Positions 30,838 through 39,568 are shown, numbered from the stretch's first letter. The stretch is DNA of 64,000 nt from JAEUIX01 sp046156035 (GCA_046156035.1 JBJXEW010000050.1:1-64000); one strand, 5' to 3'. Notes: generated by a model from the sequence alone, not told the origin. Made by a program: numbers and translations.

Positions 30838-31572
30838 TTAGCCGCCTTTGGGCGCGGGCTTGTCAGCGGGCTTGGCCGTCGCGGGCTTCTTGGCATCGGG
30901 CTTCGCGGGCACGGCCTTCTTGGTCGGCGCGGCCTTCTTCGCGGCCTCATCGGCGGAGGCCACGGCCTTGGAGAGGGCAGCGTCCATCCCCATCGGGCTG
31001 CCGATGTAGGCGACCTTGCCGTCGTGGCCCACGACAAAGGCGCACGGGATGCCCTGCTGGCCGGATGCGCTCATCCACGTCTGAGCCGTCTCGCCGTCGG
31101 CGTCGTAGGCGACCCAGTAGCCCATCTGGTCGCCGCGCGTACGGACGAACTGTTCGAGTTTGATGAGCCGCTGGTCTGAGCCGGCGGCCTTGCGTTCCGA
31201 CGCGGCCACGCCGATGATGGTGACCTTGTCCTGGTACTGGGCCTGCAACTGGCTGAGGTGCGGGATGCTCTGGATGCACGGGCCGCACCACGTGGCCCAG
31301 AACTCGACGACGTAGACCTTGCCCTTTTCAAACTTCGGCACGGCGTCGCCTTTCACCCACCGATCGATCGACAGCGCCGGGGCGGGCGAGCCGACCTTCA
31401 GCGTGGCGGGGCCGCGCGGGCGAGGCACCGCCTCGGCCTGCTTCTTCTCGTCTTCCTTGTCTTTGTCGTAGGGGTTGGACCCGGCCGCGCCAAGCCCGCT
31501 GGCCGCGGTGAGGCACGCCGCCACGCCAAGGGCCAGACCGATCCGCACGCCACCGGGCGTCACACTCTTCAT
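30838..31572 (-). CDS. TlpA-like exported thioredoxin-fold protein
   Basis: A 244-aa protein with a signal peptide (hydrophobic to about residue 30), a thioredoxin domain with the redox pair WCGPC (residues 95-99) and the cis-proline loop GIPCAFVV, and a Lys/Ala/Pro-rich tail of about 45 residues. TlpA/ResA-type proteins reduce disulfides outside the cytoplasmic membrane, often for cytochrome c maturation. The extra Cys after the cis-Pro is unusual. The ATG at 31572 starts the signal peptide. It converges with the squalene-hopene cyclase gene, 3 bp between stops. Confidence 0.87.
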   Translation of the reverse strand: MKSVTPGGVRIGLALGVAACLTAASGLGAAGSNPYDKDKEDEKKQAEAVPRPRGPATLKVGSPAPALSIDRWVKGDAVPKFEKGKVYVVEFWATWCGPCIQSIPHLSQLQAQYQDKVTIIGVAASERKAAGSDQRLIKLEQFVRTRGDQMGYWVAYDADGETAQTWMSASGQQGIPCAFVVGHDGKVAYIGSPMGMDAALSKAVASADEAAKKAAPTKKAVPAKPDAKKPATAKPADKPAPKGG

Positions 31573-31654
31573 TGGTTTGCTCCGCACAGGCCGCCGCGGC
31601 CCCGCACAGAACATTACGGCCCCCGGCGGCGGAAGGTTCCCCGCAGACCGACGA

Positions 31655-33283
31655 TCACTCCCGATCGCTGCCCATCTCGGTCATGTAGTTGGGCGATTCT
31701 TTGGTGATGCGGATGTTGTGCGGGTGGTTCTCGATGATGGTGGCCGGGCTGACTTTGCAGAAGCGGGCCTCGCGCTGGAGGGTGGCGATGTTGGCGCACC
31801 CGCAGTAGCCCATGCTGGCACGCAGGCCGCCGACCATCTGATAGACAAACTCGGCGAGGCTGCCGCGGAAGACGACGAGGCCCTCCACGCCCTCGGGGAC
31901 GAACTTGATGCGGCGGGCTTCGCCGTCGCCCTGCACATCTGAACCGGAAACCGCCGCGCTCCCGCCACCGGCACCCATCGGCCCCTTCTGGCCGTAGCGG
32001 TCTGCCGAGCCGGCGTTCATGGCACCCTCGGAGCCCATGCCGCGGTAACTTTTGTAGCGGCGGCCCTGGCGGATGACGAGTTCGCCGGGGGATTCGTCGA
32101 GCCCGGCGAACATGGAGCCCATCATCACCGCGCCCGCACCCGCGGCGATGGCCTTGGCGATATCGCCGGATTGGCGGATGCCGCCGTCGGCAATGACCGT
32201 CGCGCCGCGCCCGCCCGCGCCGCCGGAGGCCCCACGCACGGCGTCCATGATCGCCGTGAGTTGCGGGACGCCCACGCCAGTGACGATGCGTGTGGTGCAG
32301 ATGCTGCCGGGGCCAATGCCGGCCTTCACCGCGTCGGCACCCGCGTCCACGAGCGCGCGGGCGGCGTCGGCGGTGGCGACGTTGCCGGCGATGACCTCGA
32401 TGCCGAAGCGTTTCTTGATCTCGCGAACCGTTCGCAGCACGTTTTCGGAGTGGCCGTGGCTCGTGTCCACCACCAGCACATCCGCCTCCGCGGCCACGAG
32501 GGCCTCGGCGCGTTCGTACTGGTCCACACCCACGGCGGCGCCGCAGCGGAGGCGGCCGCGCGAGTCGATGCAGGCGCGGGGGAACTGGCTGAGGCGGTCG
32601 ATGTCGCGCATGGTGATGAGGCCGGCGAGGCGGAACTCCTTGTCCACGATGAGTAACTTCTCGACCTTGTTTTTGTTGAGGATGACGCTGGCTTCTTCGA
32701 GCGTGGTGCCCGGCGGCGCGGTGACGAGGTTGCCGTGCGTCATCACGCCGCCCACGGCGGTGCGTTCGTCCTCGACGAACTTGAGGTCGCGGCGAGTGAG
32801 GATGCCCAGGACCTTGCCCTTGGGCTCGCCGCGGTCGGTGACGGGGAAGCCGCTGGCGCTGAAGCGCTGCATGAGGTGGCGGGCCTTGCCGACGGTGTCT
32901 TCGGGCGAGAGGGTGAGCGGGTCGAGGATCACGCCGTTGGCTGAGCGCTTCACCTTGCTCACCGCACGGGCCTGCTCCTCGATGGGCAGGTTGCGGTGGA
33001 TCACGCCCAGGCCGCCCTCCTGCGCCAGCGCGATGGCGAGGGCGTGCTCGGTGACCGTGTCCATCGGGGCCGAGAGAAGGGGGATGTTGAGTTTGATTTT
33101 GGGCGTGAGTTGCGTGGTCGTGTCCGCATCCGCCGGGACCACGGTGCTGTGGCGCGGCAGGAGGAGCACGTCATCGAAGGTAATGCCCTCGAAGAGGATT
33201 TTGGATGTGGAATCGGGCCCGCCCGCGGTTGAACCGGCGGAGGGGCTGAGGCGCAGGCGAGTGGTCGGGGATTCCATGCTCAT
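31655..33283 (-). CDS. guaB: IMP dehydrogenase GuaB
   Basis: NAD-dependent enzyme making XMP from IMP, the rate-limiting step of guanine nucleotide synthesis. The TIM barrel shows FDDVLLLP near the N-terminus, the catalytic cysteine in GPGSICTTR (about residue 328) and SYRGMGS; two CBS domains lie between about residues 125 and 240. The mobile flap carries a small G/S-rich expansion before RIKFVPEGVEG. The ATG at 33283 (or 33277) is used; neither has a strong ribosome site. 542 aa. Confidence 0.95.
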   Translation of the reverse strand: MSMESPTTRLRLSPSAGSTAGGPDSTSKILFEGITFDDVLLLPRHSTVVPADADTTTQLTPKIKLNIPLLSAPMDTVTEHALAIALAQEGGLGVIHRNLPIEEQARAVSKVKRSANGVILDPLTLSPEDTVGKARHLMQRFSASGFPVTDRGEPKGKVLGILTRRDLKFVEDERTAVGGVMTHGNLVTAPPGTTLEEASVILNKNKVEKLLIVDKEFRLAGLITMRDIDRLSQFPRACIDSRGRLRCGAAVGVDQYERAEALVAAEADVLVVDTSHGHSENVLRTVREIKKRFGIEVIAGNVATADAARALVDAGADAVKAGIGPGSICTTRIVTGVGVPQLTAIMDAVRGASGGAGGRGATVIADGGIRQSGDIAKAIAAGAGAVMMGSMFAGLDESPGELVIRQGRRYKSYRGMGSEGAMNAGSADRYGQKGPMGAGGGSAAVSGSDVQGDGEARRIKFVPEGVEGLVVFRGSLAEFVYQMVGGLRASMGYCGCANIATLQREARFCKVSPATIIENHPHNIRITKESPNYMTEMGSDRE

Positions 33284-33346
33284 TCTTTGCGCATGGAGGG
33301 GGCGGGGCAAGGGGGAGCGCGGCGGCCAAGCTCAAGGCCCGGGGCC

Positions 33347-33625
33347 TCACGCCGCGAGCGGGCGGGCCTCGGCCTCACTGAGCGGCGCCTGGCTGAGCGT
33401 TGCCAGCGCCGCGTTCAGCGTCGCGAGGGTTGTCCGCGCGGGGTCTGTCACTTCCAGCCCAATCAGGCGCCCGTCGGCGGCAAAGTCGGCAACCAGACCT
33501 TGCCCGAGCGGACGCGTGGATGCCGCGTGATCGCCGGATTGACGAGGAAGATACAGATATGCCGCCATGGCGCGGCCTTTGCGAAACGTCATTTCGAGAT
33601 GCCGTCCGCTCATGGGTATTGTCAT
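33347..33625 (-). CDS. DUF2283-like small protein
   Basis: About 92 aa. The pattern AYLYLP...GQGLVADFAADGRLIGLEVTDPA resembles DUF2283 proteins (short beta-rich proteins with a conserved 'D.DG.LVGIEI' strand) of unknown function. The start is uncertain: ATG at 33625, or ATG codons further in; the frame extends to a TTG at 33640. It lies upstream of guaB on the same strand, 64 bp from its start. Confidence 0.5.
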   Translation of the reverse strand: MTIPMSGRHLEMTFRKGRAMAAYLYLPRQSGDHAASTRPLGQGLVADFAADGRLIGLEVTDPARTTLATLNAALATLSQAPLSEAEARPLAA

Positions 33626-33686
33626 TGTTGGAGAGGCCAAGGGAGGGGCGGCGCACGAAGGCTTGAAGACGCGGTGGGTTCAGGGA

Positions 33687-33725
33687 CACCGACTCGCTCG
33701 CGGGGCCTCGCGAGTCGGTGGCACG
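33687..33725. repeat. CACCGACTC/GCGAGTCGGTG palindrome, copy 2
   Basis: Arms CACCGACTCGC (33687-33697) and GCGAGTCGGTG (33710-33720). It lies about 60 bp before the debranching-enzyme start and matches the copy at 19671. Confidence 0.85.
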
Positions 33726-33785
33726 AGCGGTGGCACGAGGCCCCCCCGTCCCCTGTACCATCCCGTTCCCGCCAAGGACCATCCC

Positions 33786-35936
33786 ATGCCCTCCGCCTCG
33801 CCCAACCCCGCTTCTGCCGTCGGCCCCAAACTTCCGGTCTACATCCGGCACGGGCCTGCCGCGGCGGCCCCGAACACGCCCGCGAGCGTGGAAGAACTGC
33901 ACCGGACCGAATGGCTGCTCACCAACGGCACCGGCGGGTTTGCGATGGGCACGGCCTTGGGCGCGCCTACGCGGCGCTACCACGGGCTGCTGGTGGCCAG
34001 CCTTCAGCCACCCGTGAAGCGCATCATGGCCCTGTCGGCGCTTGCCGAGACCATCACGCTCTCTCCCGGCGCGGCCAACGAGCAGCGGATTGATCTCTCC
34101 ACGTTCTGCTTCCGCCCCGGCGTGCTGCACCCGCACGGACACGCGAACCTGGTGCGCTTCGAGAAGGATGTGGGCGTGCGCTGGCACTACAAGGCGGGGC
34201 CCGGCACCGTCATCAAGCACCTGCAACTGCTGCACGATGTGCCGGGGGCGGTGGTGCGGTACACGATCGACACCGGCGGCCGCGCGGCGAGGCTGACGGT
34301 GCGCCCGCTGGTGGCGCTGCGAGACTTTCACGCGCTCAACCTGCGCGACACCTCGCACGGTCGCTTTCGCGTGGGGTCCAAGGGCTCGGCGAGTGTGGAT
34401 GCGGGGTGCGTGATCACGGCGCCCGAGGGCGCGCTGCACCTGACGTGCGCGTGCAGTTGGGGCGGCTCCGCCGAGTTCACGCGCGATGAGCAGTGGTGGT
34501 ACGACTTCCAGTATGACCTGGAGCGCGACCGCGGCTACGACTTCCTCGAAGACCTCTTCAACCCCGGCCAGTTCACGATCGACATCCCCGCCGGCGCGGG
34601 CAAGGTGACGGCGACGGTGCACGCGGCGGTGGGCGGGCCCGACCCGCGCGATATTGATGCGGATGAGCGGCATCGGCGGATGCGCCTGACGGGCCTGCAC
34701 AAGCAACTTCGGCAGACGCTGGGCGGCACCGAGCCGACAGCGGAACTGTTCGCGCTGGCGGTGGCGAGTGATGACTATGTGGTTCGGCGCGTGGCGCCGC
34801 CCGCGGGGCCCCTGGCGGGGACGGAGGACCGGGCGACGATCATCGCCGGGTACCCGTGGTTTGCGGATTGGGGCCGCGACTCCATGATCTCGCTGCCGGG
34901 CCTGCTGCTGACGACACGCCGCTTCGAGGAGGCGCGGCAGGTGCTGAAGACCTTTGCCGACCACCGCTCGCAGGGGCTCATTCCCAACGTGTTCGATGAC
35001 TACACGGGGGAGCCGCACTACAACACCGTGGATGCGTCGCTGTGGTTCGTGCACGCGGCATGCAGTTACCTGGCCCTGTCGGGCGATGCCCTGTCGTTCA
35101 ACAAGGACCTGTTGCCGGCGTGCCTTGATGTGGTCTCGCACTATCGCAAGGGGACGCGGTATCACATCGGGGTTGATCCGGCCGATGGGCTGGTGTATGC
35201 GGGCGACAGTTCGACGCAACTGACGTGGATGGACGCCAAGCGGGATGGCATTGCGTTTACGCCGCGGCAGGGCAAGGCGGTGGAGATCAACGCGTTGTGG
35301 TTCAACGCGCTTTCGTGGCTGGCGGACAAGGCCACGGGCGTGCCGGGCGCGGCGGACCTTGCCGCGCTGCGCGACAAGGTGGGCGCCTCGTTCCGCAAGC
35401 AGTTCTGGAACGCGGAACTGGGATGCCTGGTGGACCACCTGCTGCCGGGGCACGAGGGGTGGGCGCCGCAGAACGAGGTGCGGCCGAACCAGATTTTCGC
35501 CGTGAGCCTGCCGCACTCCGCGCTCGAACCCCCACAGGCGAAGGCGGTGGTGGCGTACGCGCGGCAGCGGCTGCTCACGCCCCACGCCGTGCGAACGCTC
35601 GACCCGGCGGATTCGCGCTACAAGGGCCGCTACCGGGGGCGCATGTTCGACCGCGATGCGGCGTATCACAACGGCACGAGTTGGCCGTGGCTGCTGGGCC
35701 CGCTGGCCGAAGCCGCGCTGCGGGTGGGGGGCTTCACGCCGCAGGCGCGGGCGGATGCACGGTCGATCCTCGCGGGGGCCCTGCGCTGGCTGGACCAAGA
35801 CTGCCCCGGCCACCTGCCCGAGGTGTTTGACGGCGACCACGCAGCCGGCGACCCTCAGCGGCCCGGCGGCTGCCCGGCCCAGGCGTGGAGCGTGGCGGAG
35901 GTGCTGCGCGTGCTGACGCTGGTGGAGGGAAAGTGA
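33786..35936 (+). CDS. Glycogen debranching enzyme (amylo-alpha-1,6-glucosidase, GH133 type)
   Basis: A 716-aa cytoplasmic enzyme that hydrolyses alpha-1,6 branch glucose of glycogen-like polymers. The N-terminal beta-rich domain (WLLTNGTGGFAMGT, RRYHGLLVA) is typical of prokaryotic debranching enzymes; the C-terminal (alpha/alpha)6 barrel has GYPWFADWGRDSMISLPG near residue 355, with the catalytic acid region, and later NEVRPNQIFAVSLP. The ATG at 33786 is chosen because TEWLLTNG-type similarity follows closely. The stop overlaps the GTG start of the sigma factor. Confidence 0.92.
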   Translation: MPSASPNPASAVGPKLPVYIRHGPAAAAPNTPASVEELHRTEWLLTNGTGGFAMGTALGAPTRRYHGLLVASLQPPVKRIMALSALAETITLSPGAANEQRIDLSTFCFRPGVLHPHGHANLVRFEKDVGVRWHYKAGPGTVIKHLQLLHDVPGAVVRYTIDTGGRAARLTVRPLVALRDFHALNLRDTSHGRFRVGSKGSASVDAGCVITAPEGALHLTCACSWGGSAEFTRDEQWWYDFQYDLERDRGYDFLEDLFNPGQFTIDIPAGAGKVTATVHAAVGGPDPRDIDADERHRRMRLTGLHKQLRQTLGGTEPTAELFALAVASDDYVVRRVAPPAGPLAGTEDRATIIAGYPWFADWGRDSMISLPGLLLTTRRFEEARQVLKTFADHRSQGLIPNVFDDYTGEPHYNTVDASLWFVHAACSYLALSGDALSFNKDLLPACLDVVSHYRKGTRYHIGVDPADGLVYAGDSSTQLTWMDAKRDGIAFTPRQGKAVEINALWFNALSWLADKATGVPGAADLAALRDKVGASFRKQFWNAELGCLVDHLLPGHEGWAPQNEVRPNQIFAVSLPHSALEPPQAKAVVAYARQRLLTPHAVRTLDPADSRYKGRYRGRMFDRDAAYHNGTSWPWLLGPLAEAALRVGGFTPQARADARSILAGALRWLDQDCPGHLPEVFDGDHAAGDPQRPGGCPAQAWSVAEVLRVLTLVEGK

Positions 35937-36595
35937 TCGTTCGGAGCGCGGCGGAGGTGGATGGTCTTGTCCGCAAGGCGGCGGCGGGCGATGCGCGGGC
36001 CCTCGGGGCCCTGCTGGTGCATTTTCAGGGAGATCTGCTCGCCAGCATCCGCCGGAAGATCGGGCGGCGGACGGCGGGGGCCTTGATCTCGCCCGAGGAT
36101 GTGCTGCAAGAGACGTGGACCGCCGCGGCACGCTCGGCGGCGGGTATCGAGGCGCGCGGCGGGCAGGCCTTTCTCGCATGGCTCAAGACCATCGCCCGCT
36201 CGCGGCTGATCAACATGCTGGAGGCGACCAACGCCCAGAAGCGTGGCGGGGGCGGGGGGGGCGTAAGCGGTGGACGGAGCGGGGGCGGACGGCGGGCGAC
36301 GACCGGGGCGGCGGGGGTGGACCCCGCAACGGTGAATGCCTTGGTCGAGCGATTGGCGGCGGGAACGGAGCGGCCCAGCGTGGTGATCCGCAAGCGGGAG
36401 GCCCTGGCCCGCACAGCGAAGGCCCTCGCGGCCGTGGAAACCGGCCAGCGAACGCTGATCGACATGCACATCGGGCGGGGGATGACCCACGCCCAGGTTG
36501 CCCGGCAAACGGGCAAGACCGAGGGGGCCGTAAAGGCGGCGATTCAGCGGGCGTTGGCGGCTATCCGTAAGCGATTGGAGGGGCCCGAGGCGTGA
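35933..36595 (+). CDS. ECF-type RNA polymerase sigma factor
   Basis: A 220-aa sigma factor. Region 2 is recognisable as SPEDVLQETWTAAARS (about residues 46-61), region 4 as a helix-turn-helix HIGRGMTHAQVARQTGKTEGAVKAAIQRALAAIRKRL at the C-terminus; a Gly/Ser/Arg linker of about 25 residues separates them. It starts with GTG at 35933, overlapping the debranching-enzyme stop (GTGA), with GGAGG about 5 bases upstream, so it is translated with that gene. No anti-sigma gene or Ser/Thr kinase partner is adjacent. Its target promoters are unknown. Confidence 0.87.
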   Translation: MIVRSAAEVDGLVRKAAAGDARALGALLVHFQGDLLASIRRKIGRRTAGALISPEDVLQETWTAAARSAAGIEARGGQAFLAWLKTIARSRLINMLEATNAQKRGGGGGGVSGGRSGGGRRATTGAAGVDPATVNALVERLAAGTERPSVVIRKREALARTAKALAAVETGQRTLIDMHIGRGMTHAQVARQTGKTEGAVKAAIQRALAAIRKRLEGPEA

Positions 36596-36708
36596 TCGGT
36601 CCCGGAACAGGACCCGTGTTTTCCACCCACCCAGGTTGCCAAGCCCCCATAAACCCACCAAACAGAGGCCCGGAAACGGGTATCTGCCTGAGCGGCCGCC
36701 GCATTTTC

Positions 36709-36737
36709 CTGACAATCCGGGGAACCGGCGATAGAGT
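36709..36737 (+). promoter_or_regulatory. Promoter of the candidate small RNA
   Basis: CTGACA (36709-36714), 17-base spacer, TAGAGT (36732-36737, four of six matches to TATAAT). The spacer (ATCCGGGGAACCGGCGA) resembles that of the HU-gene promoter at 39541. Confidence 0.55.
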
Positions 36738-36743
36738 TTGAGC

Positions 36744-36935
36744 GGAGAGTGAGGAGTCGCCGGCGGTCGCCGGCCGTCGGAGTTCACAGGCACGCCCACT
36801 GCCCGGTTCTCGCTCTTGCTGTCGGTTCGTCGCCGCCCCGTCCCTCGGCGCGGCACCCGAACCGCCGGCCGACAGTTCGTTGCCATCTTTCAAGCCCGCG
36901 GCCCTCCCTCACCGGTAGCCGCGGGCTTCTTTTTT
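36744..36935 (+). ncRNA. Candidate small RNA of about 190 nt (6S-like shape)
   Basis: Bounded by a good promoter (36709-36737) and a strong intrinsic terminator (36892-36935), with no open frame of interest between. GTCGCCGGCGGT (36757-36768) pairs with ACCGCCGGCCGAC (36861-36873), one base bulged, closing a long hairpin of about 115 nt. A single long stem, a size of 190 nt and constitutive-looking promoter recall 6S RNA, which is known mainly by structure; the assignment to 6S is only a suggestion. It could instead be an unrelated regulatory RNA. No plus-strand gene follows, so it is not a leader. Confidence 0.45.
36892..36935 (+). terminator. Intrinsic terminator
   Basis: Perfect 11-bp stem AAGCCCGCGGC/GCCGCGGGCTT (36892-36902 with 36918-36928), 15-base loop, then CTTTTTT. 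It ends the candidate small RNA and reaches the first base of the stop codon of the LOG-family gene coming from the other side. Confidence 0.85.
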
Positions 36936-37729
36936 CACTCGCCCAGGACCCACCATGGGCGTGCCTTGGGGCGGCGAACCAGGCCGTAGGGCGTCACGCC
37001 CTCGCGCTCGATGACGGCCACGGCCTCTTCGGGGGAGTCGGTGACGGTGATGATGCGCTCATCGCCCTTGCTGATGGTGCCCGCCTCGACCATGCGCTGC
37101 TCGATGAAGGCGATGATGGGCTCCCAGTAACTGCGGCCCATGAGCACGATGGGGAAGTCGCGGATTTTGCCTGTTTGCACGAGCGTGACGGCCTCGAAGA
37201 GTTCGTCGAGCGTGCCGTAGCCGCCGGGCATGACGACGAAGGCGTAACTGTACTTGACGAGCATCACCTTGCGGACGAAGAAGTACCTGAACTCCACGAA
37301 CTGGTCTACATAGGGGTTGGGGCGCTGCTCCTGCGGCAGCAGGATGTTGCACCCCACGCTCCGCCCGCCCGCCTCTCTGGCGCCGCGGTTGGCGGCTTCC
37401 ATGATGCCCGGCCCGCCGCCGGTCATGATGGTGAAGCCCATGCGGCTGATCTGCCCGCTCACCTCGCGTGCCAGTTGGTAGTACGGATGGTCCTCCTTGA
37501 ACCGTGCGGACCCGAAGACCGTGACGCACGGGCCGACGAAGTGGAGTTTGCGGAAGGCGTGGATGAACTCCCAGGCGATGCGGAAGACGCGCCACAACTC
37601 GCTGCCGCGCCGGCGCGGGCCTTCGAGAAAGAGGCGCTCCTCGGGGGCGCTAGTGGCCTTGCCCCAGGGGGCGGGTGGGGGTTTCAGGTTGGGGTTGGGG
37701 TCAATCAAAGATAAACCACAAAGGCACAA
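36935..37729 (-). CDS. LOG-family protein (lysine-decarboxylase-like fold)
   Basis: The Rossmann-fold protein shows GSARF near residue 74, TGGGPGIMEAANRGA and the hallmark PGGYGTLDE (about residues 166-174). Members release cytokinin-like bases from nucleotide monophosphates or act as other nucleotide phosphoribohydrolases; substrate here is unknown. Up to 264 aa, but the 5' end is unclear: the frame opens with a TTG at 37729 inside a repeat element, and another TTG lies at 37708. The first 20 or so residues should therefore be treated as unreliable. Confidence 0.85.
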   Translation of the reverse strand: MCLCGLSLIDPNPNLKPPPAPWGKATSAPEERLFLEGPRRRGSELWRVFRIAWEFIHAFRKLHFVGPCVTVFGSARFKEDHPYYQLAREVSGQISRMGFTIMTGGGPGIMEAANRGAREAGGRSVGCNILLPQEQRPNPYVDQFVEFRYFFVRKVMLVKYSYAFVVMPGGYGTLDELFEAVTLVQTGKIRDFPIVLMGRSYWEPIIAFIEQRMVEAGTISKGDERIITVTDSPEEAVAVIEREGVTPYGLVRRPKARPWWVLGE

Positions 37730-37988
37730 AGGTCACAAAGGTCACAAAGGAAGGCACGGGAAACCGGAGGAATCGTGCGAAGGGACGGGCCTGCGTCGGA
37801 GGTGGGGCTGCGGGCGGGAGGTGGAGGGGGCAGGTGCGCACGATGCCTGTCGTCCCGCGATGGGCCTTTGTCTGTGAGCCTGTTTCAGAACACAAAGCAG
37901 GCCGCCCACCCCCCGCCCCCTCCCTCTGGGAGGGGGTGTTCTGAAACAGTCTCCTGCCTTTCTTCGTGCCCTTTGTGTCTTTGTGGTT
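37714..37988. repeat. Composite 275-bp element with AACCACAAAG terminal inverted repeats
   Basis: Left end AACCACAAAGGCACAAAGG plus tandem TCACAAAGG units; right end CTTTGTGTCTTTGTGGTT, the inverted counterpart. Nested inside is a second palindrome (37880-37949). It separates the LOG and dehydrogenase genes, encodes nothing convincing and resembles a small non-autonomous (MITE-like) element. Related CGTGCCTT units occur in der and carB. Confidence 0.7.
37880..37949. repeat. Nested palindrome CTGTTTCAGAACA/TGTTCTGAAACAG
   Basis: Perfect 13-base arms (37880-37892 and 37937-37949) enclosing the CCCCCTCCC/GGGAGGGGG hairpin (37916-37936) that also occurs at 23419. Confidence 0.85.
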
Positions 37989-37994
37989 CATTTC

Positions 37995-38951
37995 CTACTC
38001 GGCACCCGCCGCTGGGAACTCGGGTTTCTCGCCGCTGAGCACGCGCCACACGTCTTTGACGACCCAACTCATGTTCGCGTGGGCGAGGTCGGTCGCCGAG
38101 GCGATGTGGGGCGCCAGGTGCACGTTGGGAATCTCCAGGAGCGGGTACGTCGCGTCGAAGGGCTCGGGCTCGTGCACATCCAGCATGGCGCACGCCCCGG
38201 GGTTGGCGATCATGAACTCGGCCAGGGCGTGGTTCTCTACCACGAAGCCACGGCTGGAGTTCACGAAGATCACGTCGCCCTTCATGCGCCCGAAGGCGTC
38301 GGCATCGATCAGGCCCGCGTTGGACTTGCGCCCGTCCACGTGCACCGTGATCGCGTCGCTCTCTTCCAGCAGTTGCTCGCGGGTCACGGGCTGTGCCCCC
38401 CACCGTTCTTGGGCGGGAATCTGCCGCAGGTCGTGGTACACGGCCCGCACGTTCATGGCCTGGGCCACGCGGGCCATGCCCGAGCCGATGCGGCCGCACC
38501 CGTAAATGCCCAGTGTGAGTTGGCAGAGTTGGCGGGCGGCCTTGAACTCCTCGCGCACCTCGCGCCAACGGGCCGGTTCCAGCGGCCCCTCGAGGAACGC
38601 GCGGGGGCGCGTCGCGTCAAGGAGCAGCGCCCACACATACTCGATCACGGCCCGGGTGTTGGCATCGGGGGTGGAGACGACCGCGATGCCGCGCTTGGCG
38701 CACGCGGCGAGGTCCACGTTGTCCAGGCCCACGCCCGCCCGACCGACCACCTTCAGGCCCGGGGCCTTGGCGAGGAGGTCGGCGTTCACCTTTGTGTACG
38801 TGCGAATCACCAGCCCCGCGGCGTGCGCCAAGGCCTGCGTGAAGGCGGGCTGATCGTCGTAGGAGACGTTCTGGACATCGCAGCGCTCGCGCAGCCACGC
38901 CGCGGCGGTCTCATCAAGGTGCTCGGTCTGGATGACAAGGGGCTTGGGCAC
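37995..38951 (-). CDS. D-isomer-specific 2-hydroxyacid dehydrogenase
   Basis: A 318-aa NAD(P)-dependent dehydrogenase. GRAGVGLDNVD (about residues 70-80), the Rossmann loop GIYGCGRIGSGMA, NSSRG with the substrate Arg, DVHEPEPF with the catalytic Glu and PHIASAT with the catalytic His are all present. D-3-phosphoglycerate dehydrogenase, glyoxylate reductase and others share this pattern. It lacks the C-terminal ACT part of long SerA forms, so the substrate is left open. Starts with GTG at 38951. Confidence 0.88.
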   Translation of the reverse strand: MPKPLVIQTEHLDETAAAWLRERCDVQNVSYDDQPAFTQALAHAAGLVIRTYTKVNADLLAKAPGLKVVGRAGVGLDNVDLAACAKRGIAVVSTPDANTRAVIEYVWALLLDATRPRAFLEGPLEPARWREVREEFKAARQLCQLTLGIYGCGRIGSGMARVAQAMNVRAVYHDLRQIPAQERWGAQPVTREQLLEESDAITVHVDGRKSNAGLIDADAFGRMKGDVIFVNSSRGFVVENHALAEFMIANPGACAMLDVHEPEPFDATYPLLEIPNVHLAPHIASATDLAHANMSWVVKDVWRVLSGEKPEFPAAGAE

Positions 38952-39033
38952 GTCGGTCGATAGAGGTTATCGACCGGGCGCGGGCGTGGAATGAGGTCGG
39001 GACAAGTCGGGGAAGGAGCCCCGGGACGTGCGC

Positions 39034-39447
39034 TCAGGGCTTGTCGCCCGAACTGCCCTTGTCGCCGTCGCCGTTTCCGGTTTCGGCGGGCTCGATGATC
39101 GAGCCCATCGAGCCCTTGCTCGTGGCCATCAGCGGGTCGCGCCCGAAGCCGATGATCTGCTCGCGCTTGAGTTCGGCGTGCTCTTTGTGCGTGGTCAGGC
39201 AGACGGCGCGGCCGTCTTTGTCCACGCTCTGGGCCAGGCGAAGGGCCTTGTCCTTGTTGAGGCCGAAGAGTTCTTGCCCGAGCCGGATCACGTAGTCGTA
39301 GGTGTGGTCCTGGTCGTCCAGCAGCACCACGTTCCAGAGCCAGGGCTGCTTGGTCTGCGGCTTGGCCGCGGGCTTCACAGCGGACTGCGGCGCGGACGCC
39401 GCGCCCGATTCCACCGCTGGACGCCTTTGACCTTGGGTGCTGGACAT
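39034..39447 (-). CDS. clpS: ClpS-like adaptor protein
   Basis: A 137-aa protein. ClpS binds ClpA/ClpC and delivers N-degron substrates to ClpP. Residues about 37-105 match the domain (WNVVLLDDQDHTYDYVIRLGQELFG-like start, GRAVCLTTHKEHAELKREQI). The canonical NDDYT motif is replaced by LDDQDHT, as often seen in divergent homologues, so N-degron binding is not certain. It has a 35-residue disordered N-terminus and an acidic Gly-rich tail. The ATG at 39447 sits just before the disordered leader. No clp gene is adjacent. Confidence 0.82.
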   Translation of the reverse strand: MSSTQGQRRPAVESGAASAPQSAVKPAAKPQTKQPWLWNVVLLDDQDHTYDYVIRLGQELFGLNKDKALRLAQSVDKDGRAVCLTTHKEHAELKREQIIGFGRDPLMATSKGSMGSIIEPAETGNGDGDKGSSGDKP

Positions 39448-39540
39448 AACGCCACAACCATACGACACGCGCAAGCAAAAAGATGCCTTGCTTGGTAAAT
39501 GGTCGGTGAATCCGGAGGTTTCCCGCTTCGGACTTTTGCC

Positions 39541-39568
39541 TTGACACCGGGGAAAGTTCCGATAGCCT
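39541..39568 (+). promoter_or_regulatory. Sigma-70-type promoter of the HU gene
   Basis: TTGACA (39541-39546), 16-base spacer, TAGCCT (39563-39568). Transcription would start near 39575, leaving a leader of about 100 nt. Confidence 0.6.

Noticed and set aside
37497..37944. Small plus-strand frames antisense to the LOG gene and the repeat
   Set aside because: They consist of antisense sequence plus translated repeats, with no starts or similarity.
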